NCBI GenBank assembly: GCA_943372515.1
Contig: CALRYY010000011.1
Location: forward strand, 9,150 to 73,149
Direction: 5' to 3'
From: RAM1 sp943372515
GTDB taxonomy: Bacteria > Pseudomonadota > Gammaproteobacteria > Burkholderiales > Burkholderiaceae_C
Length of the DNA stretch: 64,000 nucleotides
Shown here piece after piece: positions 41,070 to 49,754 of the stretch (the first letter of the stretch is position 1; every line of letters starts with the position of its first letter). The notes beneath the pieces are model-generated. The model was given only the letters and a program-made list of their open reading frames with translations, made no database searches and was not told where the DNA came from. The translations under genes and the position numbers were made by a program.

Positions 41070-43484
41070 ATGTCCGGACACATTCCCCTGCCTGCCGATC
41101 CCCTTGACCTGCCGCTGTTGCCCCTGCGCGATGTGGTGGTGTTTCCGCACATGGTCATTCCGCTGTTTGTCGGGCGGCCCAAGAGCATCAAGGCCCTGGA
41201 AGCCGCGATGGAGGCCGAGCGCCGCATCATGCTGGTAGCGCAGAAGGCTGCCGCCAAGGACGAACCGTCGGTGGCCGACATGTTCGACGTGGGCTGTGTA
41301 TCCACCATCCTGCAGATGCTCAAGCTGCCTGATGGCACCGTCAAGGTGCTGGTTGAAGGCCAGCAACGCGCACGGGTGAACCGTATCGACGAAGGCGAGA
41401 GCCATTTCTCTGCCAACGTCACACCGGTGGCTGCCGTGGCGGACCAGAAGACCAGCGAGATCGAGGCCCTGCGCCGCGCCGTGATGCAACAGTTTGACCA
41501 GTACGTCAAACTCAACAAGAAAATCCCGCCGGAAATCCTCACGTCGATCTCCAGCATTGACGACCCGGGCCGCCTGGCCGACACCATTGCCGCCCACCTG
41601 CCGCTCAAGCTGGACAACAAGCAGATCGTGCTGGACCTGGCCGATGTGAAGCTGCGCCTGGAAAACCTGTTTGAGCAGATCGAGCGCGAAGTCGACATCC
41701 TGAATGTAGACAAAAAGATCCGCGGACGCGTCAAGCGCCAGATGGAAAAAAACCAGCGCGACTTCTACCTGAACGAACAGGTCAAGGCCATCCAGAAGGA
41801 ACTGGGCGAAGGTGAAGAGGGCGCGGACATCGAAGAGATCGAAAAGAAGATCAAGGCCGCCAAGATGCCCAAGGATGCCTTGAAGAAGGCCGAGGGAGAA
41901 CTCAAGAAGCTCAAGCTGATGTCACCCATGTCGGCCGAAGCCACGGTGGTGCGCAACTACATCGACGTGCTGGTCGGCCTGCCCTGGAGCAAGAAGACCA
42001 AGATCAAGCACGACCTGGGCAATGCCGAGGAAGTCCTGAACGCCGACCACTACGGGCTGGACAAGGTCAAGGACCGCATCCTTGAGTACCTCGCGGTCCA
42101 GCAGCGCGTGGACAAGGTCAAGGCGCCCATCCTGTGCCTGGTGGGGCCCCCGGGTGTGGGCAAGACCTCTTTGGGGCAGTCCATTGCCAAGGCGACCGGG
42201 CGCAAATATGTGCGCATGGCGCTGGGCGGCATGCGCGACGAGGCCGAGATCCGTGGCCACCGCCGCACCTACATCGGCGCGTTGCCGGGCAAGGTGCTGA
42301 CCAACCTCAACAAGGCCGGGACGCGCAACCCGTTGTTCCTGCTCGACGAGATTGACAAGCTGGGCACTGATTTCCGCGGCGACCCCTCCAGTGCTTTGCT
42401 GGAAGTGCTGGACCCGGAGCAGAACCACAAGTTCGGCGACCACTATGTCGAGGTCGACTTCGACCTGTCGGACGTAATGTTTGTTGCTACGTCCAACTCC
42501 ATGAACATCCCGCCGGCGTTGCTGGACCGCATGGAAGTGATTCGCCTGTCGGGCTATACCGAAGACGAGAAGGCCAACATCGCGCTGAAGTACCTGCTGC
42601 CCAAGCAGATGGGCAACAACGGCGTGAAAGAAACCGAACTGCTGGTCACCGAAGACGCCGTGCGCGACATCATCCGCTACTACACCCGTGAAGCCGGTGT
42701 GCGTTCGCTGGAACGCGACCTGGGCAAGATCTGCCGCAAGGTCGTCAAGGGCTTGCTGCTCAAGAAGTACCAACCCCTGGTGACCGTCAACGCGGACAAC
42801 CTCAATGATTTCCTGGGCGTGCGCAAGTACACCTATGGCCGTGCCGAGCAGCAAAACCAGGTGGGCCAGGTGGTGGGCCTGGCATGGACCGAAGTCGGCG
42901 GTGACCTGCTGACGATTGAAGCTGCACTGATGCCAGGCAAGGGCGTCATCACCACGACCGGCTCGCTGGGCGATGTGATGAAGGAGTCCGTGGCGGCGGC
43001 CCGTACCGTGGTGCGCAGCCGGGCACGCGGCCTGGGCATCAAGGACGATGCGTTCGAAAAGAACGACATGCACATCCACGTACCCGACGGCGCCACGCCC
43101 AAGGACGGGCCCAGCGCAGGCGCGGCCATGACGACCGCGATCGTGTCGGCGCTCACCGGCATCCCGGTGCGCGGTGACGTGGCCATGACGGGCGAGATCA
43201 CCCTGCGCGGCGAGGTCACGGCGATTGGTGGTTTGAAAGAAAAGCTGCTGGCAGCACTGCGGGGTGGCATCAAGACCGTGCTGATCCCTGAAGAGAACGC
43301 CAAAGACCTGCAGGAGATCCCGGACAATGTGAAGCAGGGCCTGGAGATCGTGCCGGTCAAGTGGATCGACAAGGTGCTGGAAGTGGCCCTGGAGCGTGTG
43401 CCCACGCCGTTGCCCGATGAAGAACCGGTGGCGGCAGCGCCTTTGGTAAAAGCGCCAGACGCGCCAGCATCGATCAAACACTGA
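41070..43484 (+). CDS. lon: ATP-dependent protease Lon
   Basis: Cytoplasmic AAA+ protease for misfolded and regulatory proteins. It has 804 residues. The N-terminal LonN domain (LPLLPLRDVVVFPHMVIPLFV) is followed by a coiled coil (about 190-280). The AAA+ domain has GPPGVGKTSLGQSIA (about 357) and LLDEIDK. The C-terminal protease carries the Ser-Lys dyad: Ser in PKDGPSAGAAM and Lys about 43 residues later in GGLKEKLLAA. AAGGA precedes the ATG. Confidence 0.97.
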   Translation: MSGHIPLPADPLDLPLLPLRDVVVFPHMVIPLFVGRPKSIKALEAAMEAERRIMLVAQKAAAKDEPSVADMFDVGCVSTILQMLKLPDGTVKVLVEGQQRARVNRIDEGESHFSANVTPVAAVADQKTSEIEALRRAVMQQFDQYVKLNKKIPPEILTSISSIDDPGRLADTIAAHLPLKLDNKQIVLDLADVKLRLENLFEQIEREVDILNVDKKIRGRVKRQMEKNQRDFYLNEQVKAIQKELGEGEEGADIEEIEKKIKAAKMPKDALKKAEGELKKLKLMSPMSAEATVVRNYIDVLVGLPWSKKTKIKHDLGNAEEVLNADHYGLDKVKDRILEYLAVQQRVDKVKAPILCLVGPPGVGKTSLGQSIAKATGRKYVRMALGGMRDEAEIRGHRRTYIGALPGKVLTNLNKAGTRNPLFLLDEIDKLGTDFRGDPSSALLEVLDPEQNHKFGDHYVEVDFDLSDVMFVATSNSMNIPPALLDRMEVIRLSGYTEDEKANIALKYLLPKQMGNNGVKETELLVTEDAVRDIIRYYTREAGVRSLERDLGKICRKVVKGLLLKKYQPLVTVNADNLNDFLGVRKYTYGRAEQQNQVGQVVGLAWTEVGGDLLTIEAALMPGKGVITTTGSLGDVMKESVAAARTVVRSRARGLGIKDDAFEKNDMHIHVPDGATPKDGPSAGAAMTTAIVSALTGIPVRGDVAMTGEITLRGEVTAIGGLKEKLLAALRGGIKTVLIPEENAKDLQEIPDNVKQGLEIVPVKWIDKVLEVALERVPTPLPDEEPVAAAPLVKAPDAPASIKH

Positions 43485-43491
43485 ATCTCAG

Positions 43492-43521
43492 TTGCGCAGG
43501 CCTTAAAATCTGCGCTATAAT
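43492..43521 (+). promoter_or_regulatory. promoter of the tRNA-Gly gene
   Basis: TTGCGC (43492-43497), 18-base spacer, perfect TATAAT (43516-43521), 14 bases before the mature tRNA 5' end. Confidence 0.65.
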
Positions 43522-43535
43522 TCGAGGCTCGAAAT

Positions 43536-43611
43536 GCGGGAATAGCTCAGTTGGTAGAGCGCAACCTTGCCAAGGTTGAGGTCGAGAGTTCGAGACTCTT
43601 TTCCCGCTCCA
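43536..43611 (+). tRNA. tRNA-Gly (GCC anticodon)
   Basis: Acceptor GCGGGAA pairs with TTCCCGC, discriminator T, encoded CCA. The anticodon arm CAACC-TTGCCAA-GGTTG gives GCC. Confidence 0.97.
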
Positions 43612-43623
43612 GATTTCCAAAAA

Positions 43624-43647
43624 GGGAAGCTCCGGCTTCCCTTTTTT
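43624..43647 (+). terminator. terminator-like hairpin between tRNA-Gly and tRNA-Cys
   Basis: GGGAAGC (43624-43630), TCCG loop, GCTTCCC, then six T. It would split the tRNA cluster into separately terminated units or act as a partial attenuator. Confidence 0.75.
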
Positions 43648-43671
43648 GTGAGTAAAAATCCGAAATTACCC

Positions 43672-43745
43672 GGCGCGATAGCAAAGCGGTTATGCACCGG
43701 ATTGCAAATCCGATCAGCCCAGTTCGACTCTGGGTCGCGCCTCCA
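43672..43745 (+). tRNA. tRNA-Cys (GCA anticodon)
   Basis: Acceptor GGCGCGA pairs with TCGCGCC, discriminator T, encoded CCA. The anticodon loop TTGCAAA gives GCA. Confidence 0.97.
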
Positions 43746-43751
43746 GATTTA

Positions 43752-43788
43752 CAGCCCCGCCAACACCGTTGCCGGGGCTGTTTTGTTT
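43752..43788 (+). terminator. terminator between tRNA-Cys and tRNA-Leu
   Basis: CAGCCCCG (43752-43759) pairs with CGGGGCTG (43773-43780) around a 13-base loop, then TTTTGTTT. Confidence 0.75.
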
Positions 43789-43803
43789 GACAATAGGTTG
43801 TCC

Positions 43804-43895
43804 GCCCGGATGGTGAAATTGGTAGACACAGCGGACTTAAAATCCGCCGCTTGCTGAAAGGCGGCGTACCGGTTCAAGCCCGGTTCCGGGTACCA
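43804..43895 (+). tRNA. tRNA-Leu (UAA anticodon)
   Basis: Acceptor GCCCGGA pairs with TCCGGGT (G1-U72 as in E. coli tRNA-Leu-UAA), discriminator A, encoded CCA. The loop CTTAAAA gives anticodon TAA; the long variable arm is present. Confidence 0.97.
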
Positions 43896-43909
43896 GATGA
43901 AAGCACGTC

Positions 43910-44548
43910 ATGCCACGCTATAACGCCCCGTTTGAAATCCATGTTCATGGTGACGTGCCCTTGCGCGCCGACGTGGGCTTTGCCCAGATCCAGGACGCAC
44001 TGAAACCCCTGTGGAAATACGCCGGTGCCAAATCGCTGGCCGACGGCGCCCAGAGCAGCTACGAAGAAGAGCCGGGCATCAAGTTCGACGCGCCCGAGCA
44101 CCTGTTGCAGATGTGCTGGACCGTGCCGGGTGACGAAGACTTCCGCCAGTCGCTGGACGAAATGTGCATGAATCTCAATGAGCTGGCCCAGGAGGGAGCG
44201 GCCATTGAGGTGACGTTCTACGATGCCGACTTTGACGAGGAAGAAGAATCGCCCGGCGCCGAGTCGCGCGACGATTTCGTGATGCTCTTCGTCGGCCCCA
44301 CGCCCGCAGCCATCATGCAGGTGCAACGCGACCTGCTGGTGCAGGACGTCGTGAACATGATGGAGCGTCACTTTGACGGCTCCGAACTGGGTGGCGTGGT
44401 GGCAGAGATCGACAAGCTGTTTGGCCAGCGCTTTGACGAACTGGTCAATTCGCTCGAGCTGGGCCGGCCCCCAAGGGGTTCGGGTGGATCAGGCGGCTCT
44501 GGTGGCCCAGGCCATGGCGGCGGCCGCCGCCCCCGCCATCTCCATTGA
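43910..44548 (+). CDS. hypothetical cytoplasmic protein with Gly/His-rich tail
   Basis: Function not recognised; it resembles a family conserved in Burkholderiales that I cannot name with certainty. It has 212 residues, acidic, with no signal peptide or membrane segment. The N-terminus reads YNAPFEIHVHGDVPLRADVG, the centre has an acidic stretch DADFDEEEES (about 105-115), and the C-terminal 25 residues are a Gly/Ser/Arg/His tail ending RRPRHLH. It starts 14 bases after tRNA-Leu without a clear ribosome site. Confidence 0.75.
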   Translation: MPRYNAPFEIHVHGDVPLRADVGFAQIQDALKPLWKYAGAKSLADGAQSSYEEEPGIKFDAPEHLLQMCWTVPGDEDFRQSLDEMCMNLNELAQEGAAIEVTFYDADFDEEEESPGAESRDDFVMLFVGPTPAAIMQVQRDLLVQDVVNMMERHFDGSELGGVVAEIDKLFGQRFDELVNSLELGRPPRGSGGSGGSGGPGHGGGRRPRHLH

Positions 44549-44590
44549 CACGCAGCTGGGCTATGCTGTGCTCCGCTTCAGGAGACAGCG

Positions 44591-45901
44591 ATGGCCCTTT
44601 TCCCGCAAGATGCCCTTCAGCCCGGCGTGCGCAAGCGCGAGGTGTTTGGCTGGGCGATGTACGACTTTGCCAACTCGGGCTACACCACGGTGGTGATCAC
44701 TGCGGTGTTCGCAGCGTATTTTGTCGGGGGCATTGCACAAAAAGCCGAATGGGCCACATTCGCCTGGACGGCAGCGCTCAGCGTGTCGTACGCCATCGTC
44801 ATGCTCACCATGCCCAGTATCGGTGCTTATGCCGACCTGCGTGCCGCCAAGAAGCGCCTGCTCATGATCACCACGGCGGGCTGCGTGGTAGCTACGGCAG
44901 CGCTGGCATTCGCGGGCCCAGGCAGCGTGGCGCTGGCCATTGTGCTCATCATCGTCTCCAACACGTTTTTTGCCTGGGGCGAGTCGCTGACTGCGGCCTT
45001 TTTGCCCGAGCTGGCACGCCCTGACGCCATGGGTAAAGTCAGCGGCTGGGGCTGGGCCTTTGGCTATTTTGGCGGCATGCTCGCCCTGGGGATCTGCCTG
45101 GGCTACGTGATCTGGGCGCAGGGCCAGGGGATCAAGGCCGAGCAGTTTGTGCCGGTCACCATGCTGATCACCGCGGTGATCTACGGCGCGGCCTCGCTGG
45201 TGACCTTCAGGTTGTTGGGCGAGCGCGCGCAGCCCAACCCGGCGGCCATGCAGCAAAGCGGCCTGCGCGCGTCGCTGTCGCGGCTGCGGCACACCTTTGC
45301 CCAGGCCCGCCGGTACACGGACTTCATGTGGTTGCTGGCTTGCGCGGTGTTCTACCAGGGGGGCGTTGCGGTGGCTATCACGCTGGCCGCCATTTACGCC
45401 GAGCAGGTGATCGGCTTTTTGCCGCAGGAAACCATGGTGTTGATTTTTGTACTGAACTTTGCGGCGGCCGCGGGTGCATTTGGCTGGGGGTATTTTCAGG
45501 ACCGTGTGGGCCACAAGCTCGCGTTGGGCATCACGCTGGTGGGTTGGGTGGCCACCTGTGTCATCGCGGCCATCACCACCACCAAGGGGGGCTTCTGGTA
45601 TGCCGCCGCGATCGCGGGAGTGTGCATGGGGGCCAGCCAGTCAGCAGGGCGCGCCATGGCCGGCATGCTGGCGCCGCGCGCGCAAGTGGCCGAGTTTTAT
45701 GGCCTGTGGACCTTTGCCACGCGCCTGGCAGGCATCATTGGGCCGCTGAGTTACGGAGCCATCACCTGGATGACCGGTGGTGATCAGCGCACCGCCATCC
45801 TTTGCACTGCCGTGCTGTTCATGGTGGGGCTCGTGCTGCTGGTGCCGGTGAACATGCAGCGGGGGCGTGGGGCTGCGCTGGCCGCAGACGCTCAGGCCTG
45901 A
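44591..45901 (+). CDS. MFS transporter, UMF1 (Atg22-like) family
   Basis: Inner-membrane transporter of 436 residues with about 12 hydrophobic segments. GWAMYDFANSGYTTVV near residues 19-34 is the signature of the UMF1 family, whose fungal relatives (Atg22) export amino acids from vacuoles. AGGAG lies upstream of the ATG. It converges on murI with a 10-base overlap. Substrate unknown. Confidence 0.88.
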   Translation: MALFPQDALQPGVRKREVFGWAMYDFANSGYTTVVITAVFAAYFVGGIAQKAEWATFAWTAALSVSYAIVMLTMPSIGAYADLRAAKKRLLMITTAGCVVATAALAFAGPGSVALAIVLIIVSNTFFAWGESLTAAFLPELARPDAMGKVSGWGWAFGYFGGMLALGICLGYVIWAQGQGIKAEQFVPVTMLITAVIYGAASLVTFRLLGERAQPNPAAMQQSGLRASLSRLRHTFAQARRYTDFMWLLACAVFYQGGVAVAITLAAIYAEQVIGFLPQETMVLIFVLNFAAAAGAFGWGYFQDRVGHKLALGITLVGWVATCVIAAITTTKGGFWYAAAIAGVCMGASQSAGRAMAGMLAPRAQVAEFYGLWTFATRLAGIIGPLSYGAITWMTGGDQRTAILCTAVLFMVGLVLLVPVNMQRGRGAALAADAQA

Positions 45902-46707
45902 ACGGTCAGCCAGCGGGTGGCCGCTGCCTGCAAGGCGGCGGCGCTGCCCGTGCTGAGCAACACGAGCTCGCCCCGGGCGCGCGGCGACAGCAAGCCTGCC
46001 GTGGCCAGCAGGCGCTGCGTCTGCCGCGCCACGGGCTCGCCGGTTTCCACCAGTCCGACGCCGGGGCCGGTCAGGTGGCGCAACACACTGGCGGCAAACG
46101 GGTAGTGGGTGCAGCCCAGCACGAGTGTGTCGATCTGGCCCGGCTGCGTGCCGAACCGGCCCATGGAGGCTGTGTAGTGCGCGCAGAGTTTTTCGATTTT
46201 TGCCGTATCTGCGTCTTCGATGGCCTCTGCCAGCCCGTCGCAGGGCTGCAGTACAAAGCGCGCCTGGCCGGCCAGCGATGCATGCAATGCGCCGAATTTG
46301 TGGCTGCCCAGCGTGCCGCGCGTGGCCATCACGCCCACATGGCCGGTGCGCGTCAGCGCTGCAGCAGGCTTGAGCGCCGGCTCCACGCCCACCAGCGCCA
46401 GGGCAGGGTGGGCGTCGCGCAGTTGCATGATGGCCGACGCCGTGGCGGTGTTGCAGGCCACCACCAGGGCCTTGATGTCATGGGTATCGCGCAGGCGTTG
46501 CGCCACCGCCAGCGAGCGTTCAACGACAAATGCATCACCCCGCTCGCCATAGGGCGCATGGGCGTTGTCGGCCAGATAGACGAAGTCTTCGCCCGGCAGC
46601 GCGGCCTGCAGCGCGCGAAGCACGCTCAGGCCACCGGCCCCGCTGTCAAAAACGCCGATGGGCGCGTGTAGATCAGCCTGCCGCAACGGGAATATTCTTG
46701 AACTCAC
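45892..46707 (-). CDS. murI: glutamate racemase
   Basis: Makes D-glutamate for peptidoglycan. Catalytic cysteines are in VVACNTATA and LGCTHYPF, and the N-terminal signature is IGVFDSGAGGLSVL. The start is uncertain: GTG at 46707 (used here, 271 residues) and TTG at 46686 (264 residues) both fit the family; an ATG at 46770 would overlap the fumarase gene by almost 100 bases. None has a strong ribosome site. In each case the start overlaps the end of the upstream class I fumarase gene. Confidence 0.93.
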   Translation of the reverse strand: MSSRIFPLRQADLHAPIGVFDSGAGGLSVLRALQAALPGEDFVYLADNAHAPYGERGDAFVVERSLAVAQRLRDTHDIKALVVACNTATASAIMQLRDAHPALALVGVEPALKPAAALTRTGHVGVMATRGTLGSHKFGALHASLAGQARFVLQPCDGLAEAIEDADTAKIEKLCAHYTASMGRFGTQPGQIDTLVLGCTHYPFAASVLRHLTGPGVGLVETGEPVARQTQRLLATAGLLSPRARGELVLLSTGSAAALQAAATRWLTVQA

Positions 46708-48214
46708 CTGTGGCAATGCGCTTTTGCCATTCGGCCGGGCCGGTGATGTGGGCGCTCGTGCCGCCTGCATCCACCGCCACCGTCACCGGCATGTCCACCA
46801 CGTCAAATTCATAGATGGCTTCCATACCCAGGTCGGCAAAGCCCACGACCTTGGCGGTCTTGATTGCCTTGGACACCAGGTAGGCGGCGCCGCCCACGGC
46901 CATGAGGTAGGCGCTCTGGTGCTTCTTGATGGCCTCGATGGCGACCGGGCCGCGCTCGGACTTGCCGATCATCGCGATCAGGCCGGTTTCGGCCAGCATC
47001 ATCTCGGTGAAACCGTCCATGCGCGTGGCCGTGGTGGGGCCTGCGGGGCCCACGGCTTCGTCACGCACAGGGTCCACAGGGCCGACGTAGTAGATGACCC
47101 GGTTGGTGAAGTCCACCGGCAGCTTTTCGCCCTTGGCCAGCATGTCCTTGATGCGCTTGTGCGCGGCATCGCGGCCGGTCAGCATCTTGCCGTTCAGCAG
47201 CAGCGTGTCGCCCGGCTTCCAGCCAGCCACTTCTTCTTTTGACAGCGTGTTGAGGTCCACGCGCTTGCTCTTTTTGGTGTCGGGCGTCCACTGCACGTCA
47301 GGCCACAGGTCCAGCGACGGCGCGTCCAGGTACACCGGGCCCGAGCCGTCCATCACAAAGTGGGCATGGCGCGTGGCGGCGCAGTTGGGGATCATGGCCA
47401 CGGGCTTGCTGGCCGCGTGCGTGGGGTACATTTTGATCTTGATGTCCAGCACGGTGGTCAGGCCACCCAGGCCCTGCGCACCGATGCCCAGGGCGTTGAC
47501 CTTCTCATACAGCTCCAGGCGCAGTTCTTCGGTCTTGTTGCTGGGGCCGCGGGCAATCAGCTCGTACATGTCGATGTCGTCCATCAACGACTCCTTGGCC
47601 ATCAGCATGGCCTTCTCGGCCGTGCCGCCAATGCCGATGCCCAGCATGCCGGGCGGGCACCAGCCCGCGCCCATGGTGGGCACGGTTTTGAGCACCCAGT
47701 CGACCACGCTGTCGCCGGGGTTGAGCATGATCATCTTGCTTTTGTTCTCGCTGCCGCCGCCTTTGGCGGCCACGGTCACGTCCACTGTGTTGCCGGGCAC
47801 GATCTCGGTGAAGATCACCGCCGGTGTGTTGTCCCTGGTGTTCTTGCGTTCAAACTGCGGGTCGGCCACCACACTGGCGCGCAGGGTGTTGTCGGGGTGG
47901 TTGTAGCCACGGCGCACGCCTTCGTTGATGGCGTCGTCCAGGCTGCCGGTGAAACCCTCCCAGCGCACATCCATGCCCACCTTCAGGAACACGTTGACGA
48001 TGCCCGTGTCCTGGCAGATCGGGCGCTGGCCCGTCGCGCTCATCTTGCTGTTGGTCAGAATCTGCGCAATCGCGTCCTTGGCTGCCGGGCTTTGCTCGCG
48101 CTCGTAGGCGCGCGCCAGGTGCGCGATGAAGTCAGCGGGGTGGTAGTAGCTGATGTACTGGAGCGCGGCGGCGACAGATTCGATCAGGTCGGCCTGCTTG
48201 ATGGTGGTGGTCAT
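46673..48214 (-). CDS. fumA: fumarate hydratase class I (iron-sulfur)
   Basis: TCA-cycle enzyme interconverting fumarate and malate using a labile 4Fe-4S cluster. It has 513 residues. Cluster cysteines are expected in ICQDTGI, GAGWCPPG and IPNCAATRH. The C-terminal beta domain contains GPAGPTTATRMDGF. It is divergent from fumC with 86 bases between the starts and is followed by murI with overlapping ends. Confidence 0.95.
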   Translation of the reverse strand: MTTTIKQADLIESVAAALQYISYYHPADFIAHLARAYEREQSPAAKDAIAQILTNSKMSATGQRPICQDTGIVNVFLKVGMDVRWEGFTGSLDDAINEGVRRGYNHPDNTLRASVVADPQFERKNTRDNTPAVIFTEIVPGNTVDVTVAAKGGGSENKSKMIMLNPGDSVVDWVLKTVPTMGAGWCPPGMLGIGIGGTAEKAMLMAKESLMDDIDMYELIARGPSNKTEELRLELYEKVNALGIGAQGLGGLTTVLDIKIKMYPTHAASKPVAMIPNCAATRHAHFVMDGSGPVYLDAPSLDLWPDVQWTPDTKKSKRVDLNTLSKEEVAGWKPGDTLLLNGKMLTGRDAAHKRIKDMLAKGEKLPVDFTNRVIYYVGPVDPVRDEAVGPAGPTTATRMDGFTEMMLAETGLIAMIGKSERGPVAIEAIKKHQSAYLMAVGGAAYLVSKAIKTAKVVGFADLGMEAIYEFDVVDMPVTVAVDAGGTSAHITGPAEWQKRIATGEFKNIPVAAG

Positions 48215-48271
48215 GGTGGGGCTGTAAGTGTGAAAAGTCTGCTACGGTACGGCGGCAACCCGCTATTTTGA

Positions 48272-48282
48272 CAGGTCACCTG
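48272..48282. promoter_or_regulatory. palindrome in the fumA/fumC divergent region
   Basis: CAGGT-C-ACCTG is a perfect 11-base inverted repeat flanked by TGA/ACA, placed between the two fumarase genes. It is a possible operator for a shared regulator. Confidence 0.35.
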
Positions 48283-48300
48283 ACAGCAGACGGACACGCC

Positions 48301-49692
48301 ATGAACACACGCCGCACCCGCACTGAACACGACACGTTTGGCCCGATAGAGGTTCCAGCCGATCGCCTGTGGGGCGCGCAGACGCAGCGTTCGCTTCACA
48401 ACTTCGACATCTCCGGCGAGCGCCAGCCGCGCGAGATCATCCGCGCGCTGGCGCAGGTCAAGCGCGCGTCGGCCACCGTCAACCATGCGCTGGGCCTGCT
48501 GGACGCTGCCAAAACCCAGGCTATTGGGGCCGCGGCCGACGAGGTGATTGCGGGTGGGCACGAGGGCGAATTCCCGCTGGTGGTCTGGCAAACTGGCTCA
48601 GGCACGCAGACCAACATGAACGTCAACGAGGTGCTGGCCAACCGTGCCAGCGAGTTGCTGGGCGGGGCGCGTGGCGAGGGCCGCAGCGTGCACCCCAACG
48701 ACGATGTGAACAAGAGCCAGTCCAGCAACGACGTGTTCCCAACCGCCATGCATGTGGCGGCGGTGGACGCCATTACCCACCGGCTGCTGCCCGCCATCGC
48801 GAAGCTGCGCACGACACTTGAGGCCAAGGCGGATGAATTCCAATCCATCGTCAAGATCGGCCGTACCCACCTGCAGGACGCCACGCCGCTGACGCTGGGG
48901 CAGGAGTTTTCAGGCTACGCCGCGCAGCTTGCGCATGGCGAGGCCCATGTGCGCGCCGCCTTGCCCCACCTGTGCGAGCTGGCCCTGGGTGGCACGGCGG
49001 TGGGTACGGGCCTGAACGCACCCAGGGGCTATGCCGTGGCCGTGGCGGCCGAGTTGGCGCAGCTGACCGGGCTGCCGTTCGTCACCGCCCCCAACAAGTT
49101 TGAAGCCCTGGCTAGCGTGGACGCGCTGGTGCATGCCCACGGCGCGCTCAAGACGCTGGCCGCCAGCCTGACCAAAATTGCCAACGACGTGCGCTGGCTG
49201 GCCAGCGGGCCGCGCAGCGGCATCGGCGAGCTGAGCATCCCCGAGAATGAACCCGGCTCGTCCATCATGCCGGGCAAGGTCAACCCCACGCAGAGCGAGG
49301 CGCTGACCATGCTGGCCGCGCAGGTGATGGGCAACGATGTGGCCATCAACATCGGCGGCGCGTCGGGCAACTTTGAGCTCAACGTGTTCCGCCCCATGGT
49401 GGCGCACAATTTTTTGCAGAGCGTGCGCCTGCTGGCCGACGGCATGGTGAGCTTCAACGACCATTGCGCCGTGGGCATTGAGCCCAACCGCGAGCGCATT
49501 GCCGAGCTGGTGGACCGCTCGTTGATGCTGGTGACGGCGCTGAACCCGCACATCGGCTATGACAAGGCGGCGGCCATTGCCAAGAAGGCCCACCAGGAAG
49601 GCACCAGCCTGCGCGAGGCTGCAATAGCAACAGGTTATGTGACAGATGTGCAATTTGACCAGTGGGTGCGTGCCGACCAGATGACCGGATGA
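48301..49692 (+). CDS. fumC: fumarate hydratase class II
   Basis: Oxygen-stable fumarase of the aspartase/fumarase superfamily. It has 463 residues from the ATG at 48301; the frame extends 33 bases upstream without homology. TGSGTQTNMNVNEV, HPNDDVNKSQSSND and the loop GSSIMPGKVNPTQ are the three conserved superfamily regions. Its tail ends near GYVTDVQFDQWVRADQM. It is divergent from the class I enzyme, giving the cell two isoenzymes with different sensitivity to oxygen and iron supply. Confidence 0.96.
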   Translation: MNTRRTRTEHDTFGPIEVPADRLWGAQTQRSLHNFDISGERQPREIIRALAQVKRASATVNHALGLLDAAKTQAIGAAADEVIAGGHEGEFPLVVWQTGSGTQTNMNVNEVLANRASELLGGARGEGRSVHPNDDVNKSQSSNDVFPTAMHVAAVDAITHRLLPAIAKLRTTLEAKADEFQSIVKIGRTHLQDATPLTLGQEFSGYAAQLAHGEAHVRAALPHLCELALGGTAVGTGLNAPRGYAVAVAAELAQLTGLPFVTAPNKFEALASVDALVHAHGALKTLAASLTKIANDVRWLASGPRSGIGELSIPENEPGSSIMPGKVNPTQSEALTMLAAQVMGNDVAINIGGASGNFELNVFRPMVAHNFLQSVRLLADGMVSFNDHCAVGIEPNRERIAELVDRSLMLVTALNPHIGYDKAAAIAKKAHQEGTSLREAAIATGYVTDVQFDQWVRADQMTG

Positions 49693-49754
49693 CAGCCACA
49701 AGGTAAGCTCAGGGCAGGGGAGCAGGCGCCCGAACTGCCCCGGAGACCTGGTTG

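Noticed and set aside
43515..43857. Short frames crossing the tRNA-Gly/Cys/Leu cluster
   Set aside because: They read through three tRNAs and two terminators; coding is not credible.
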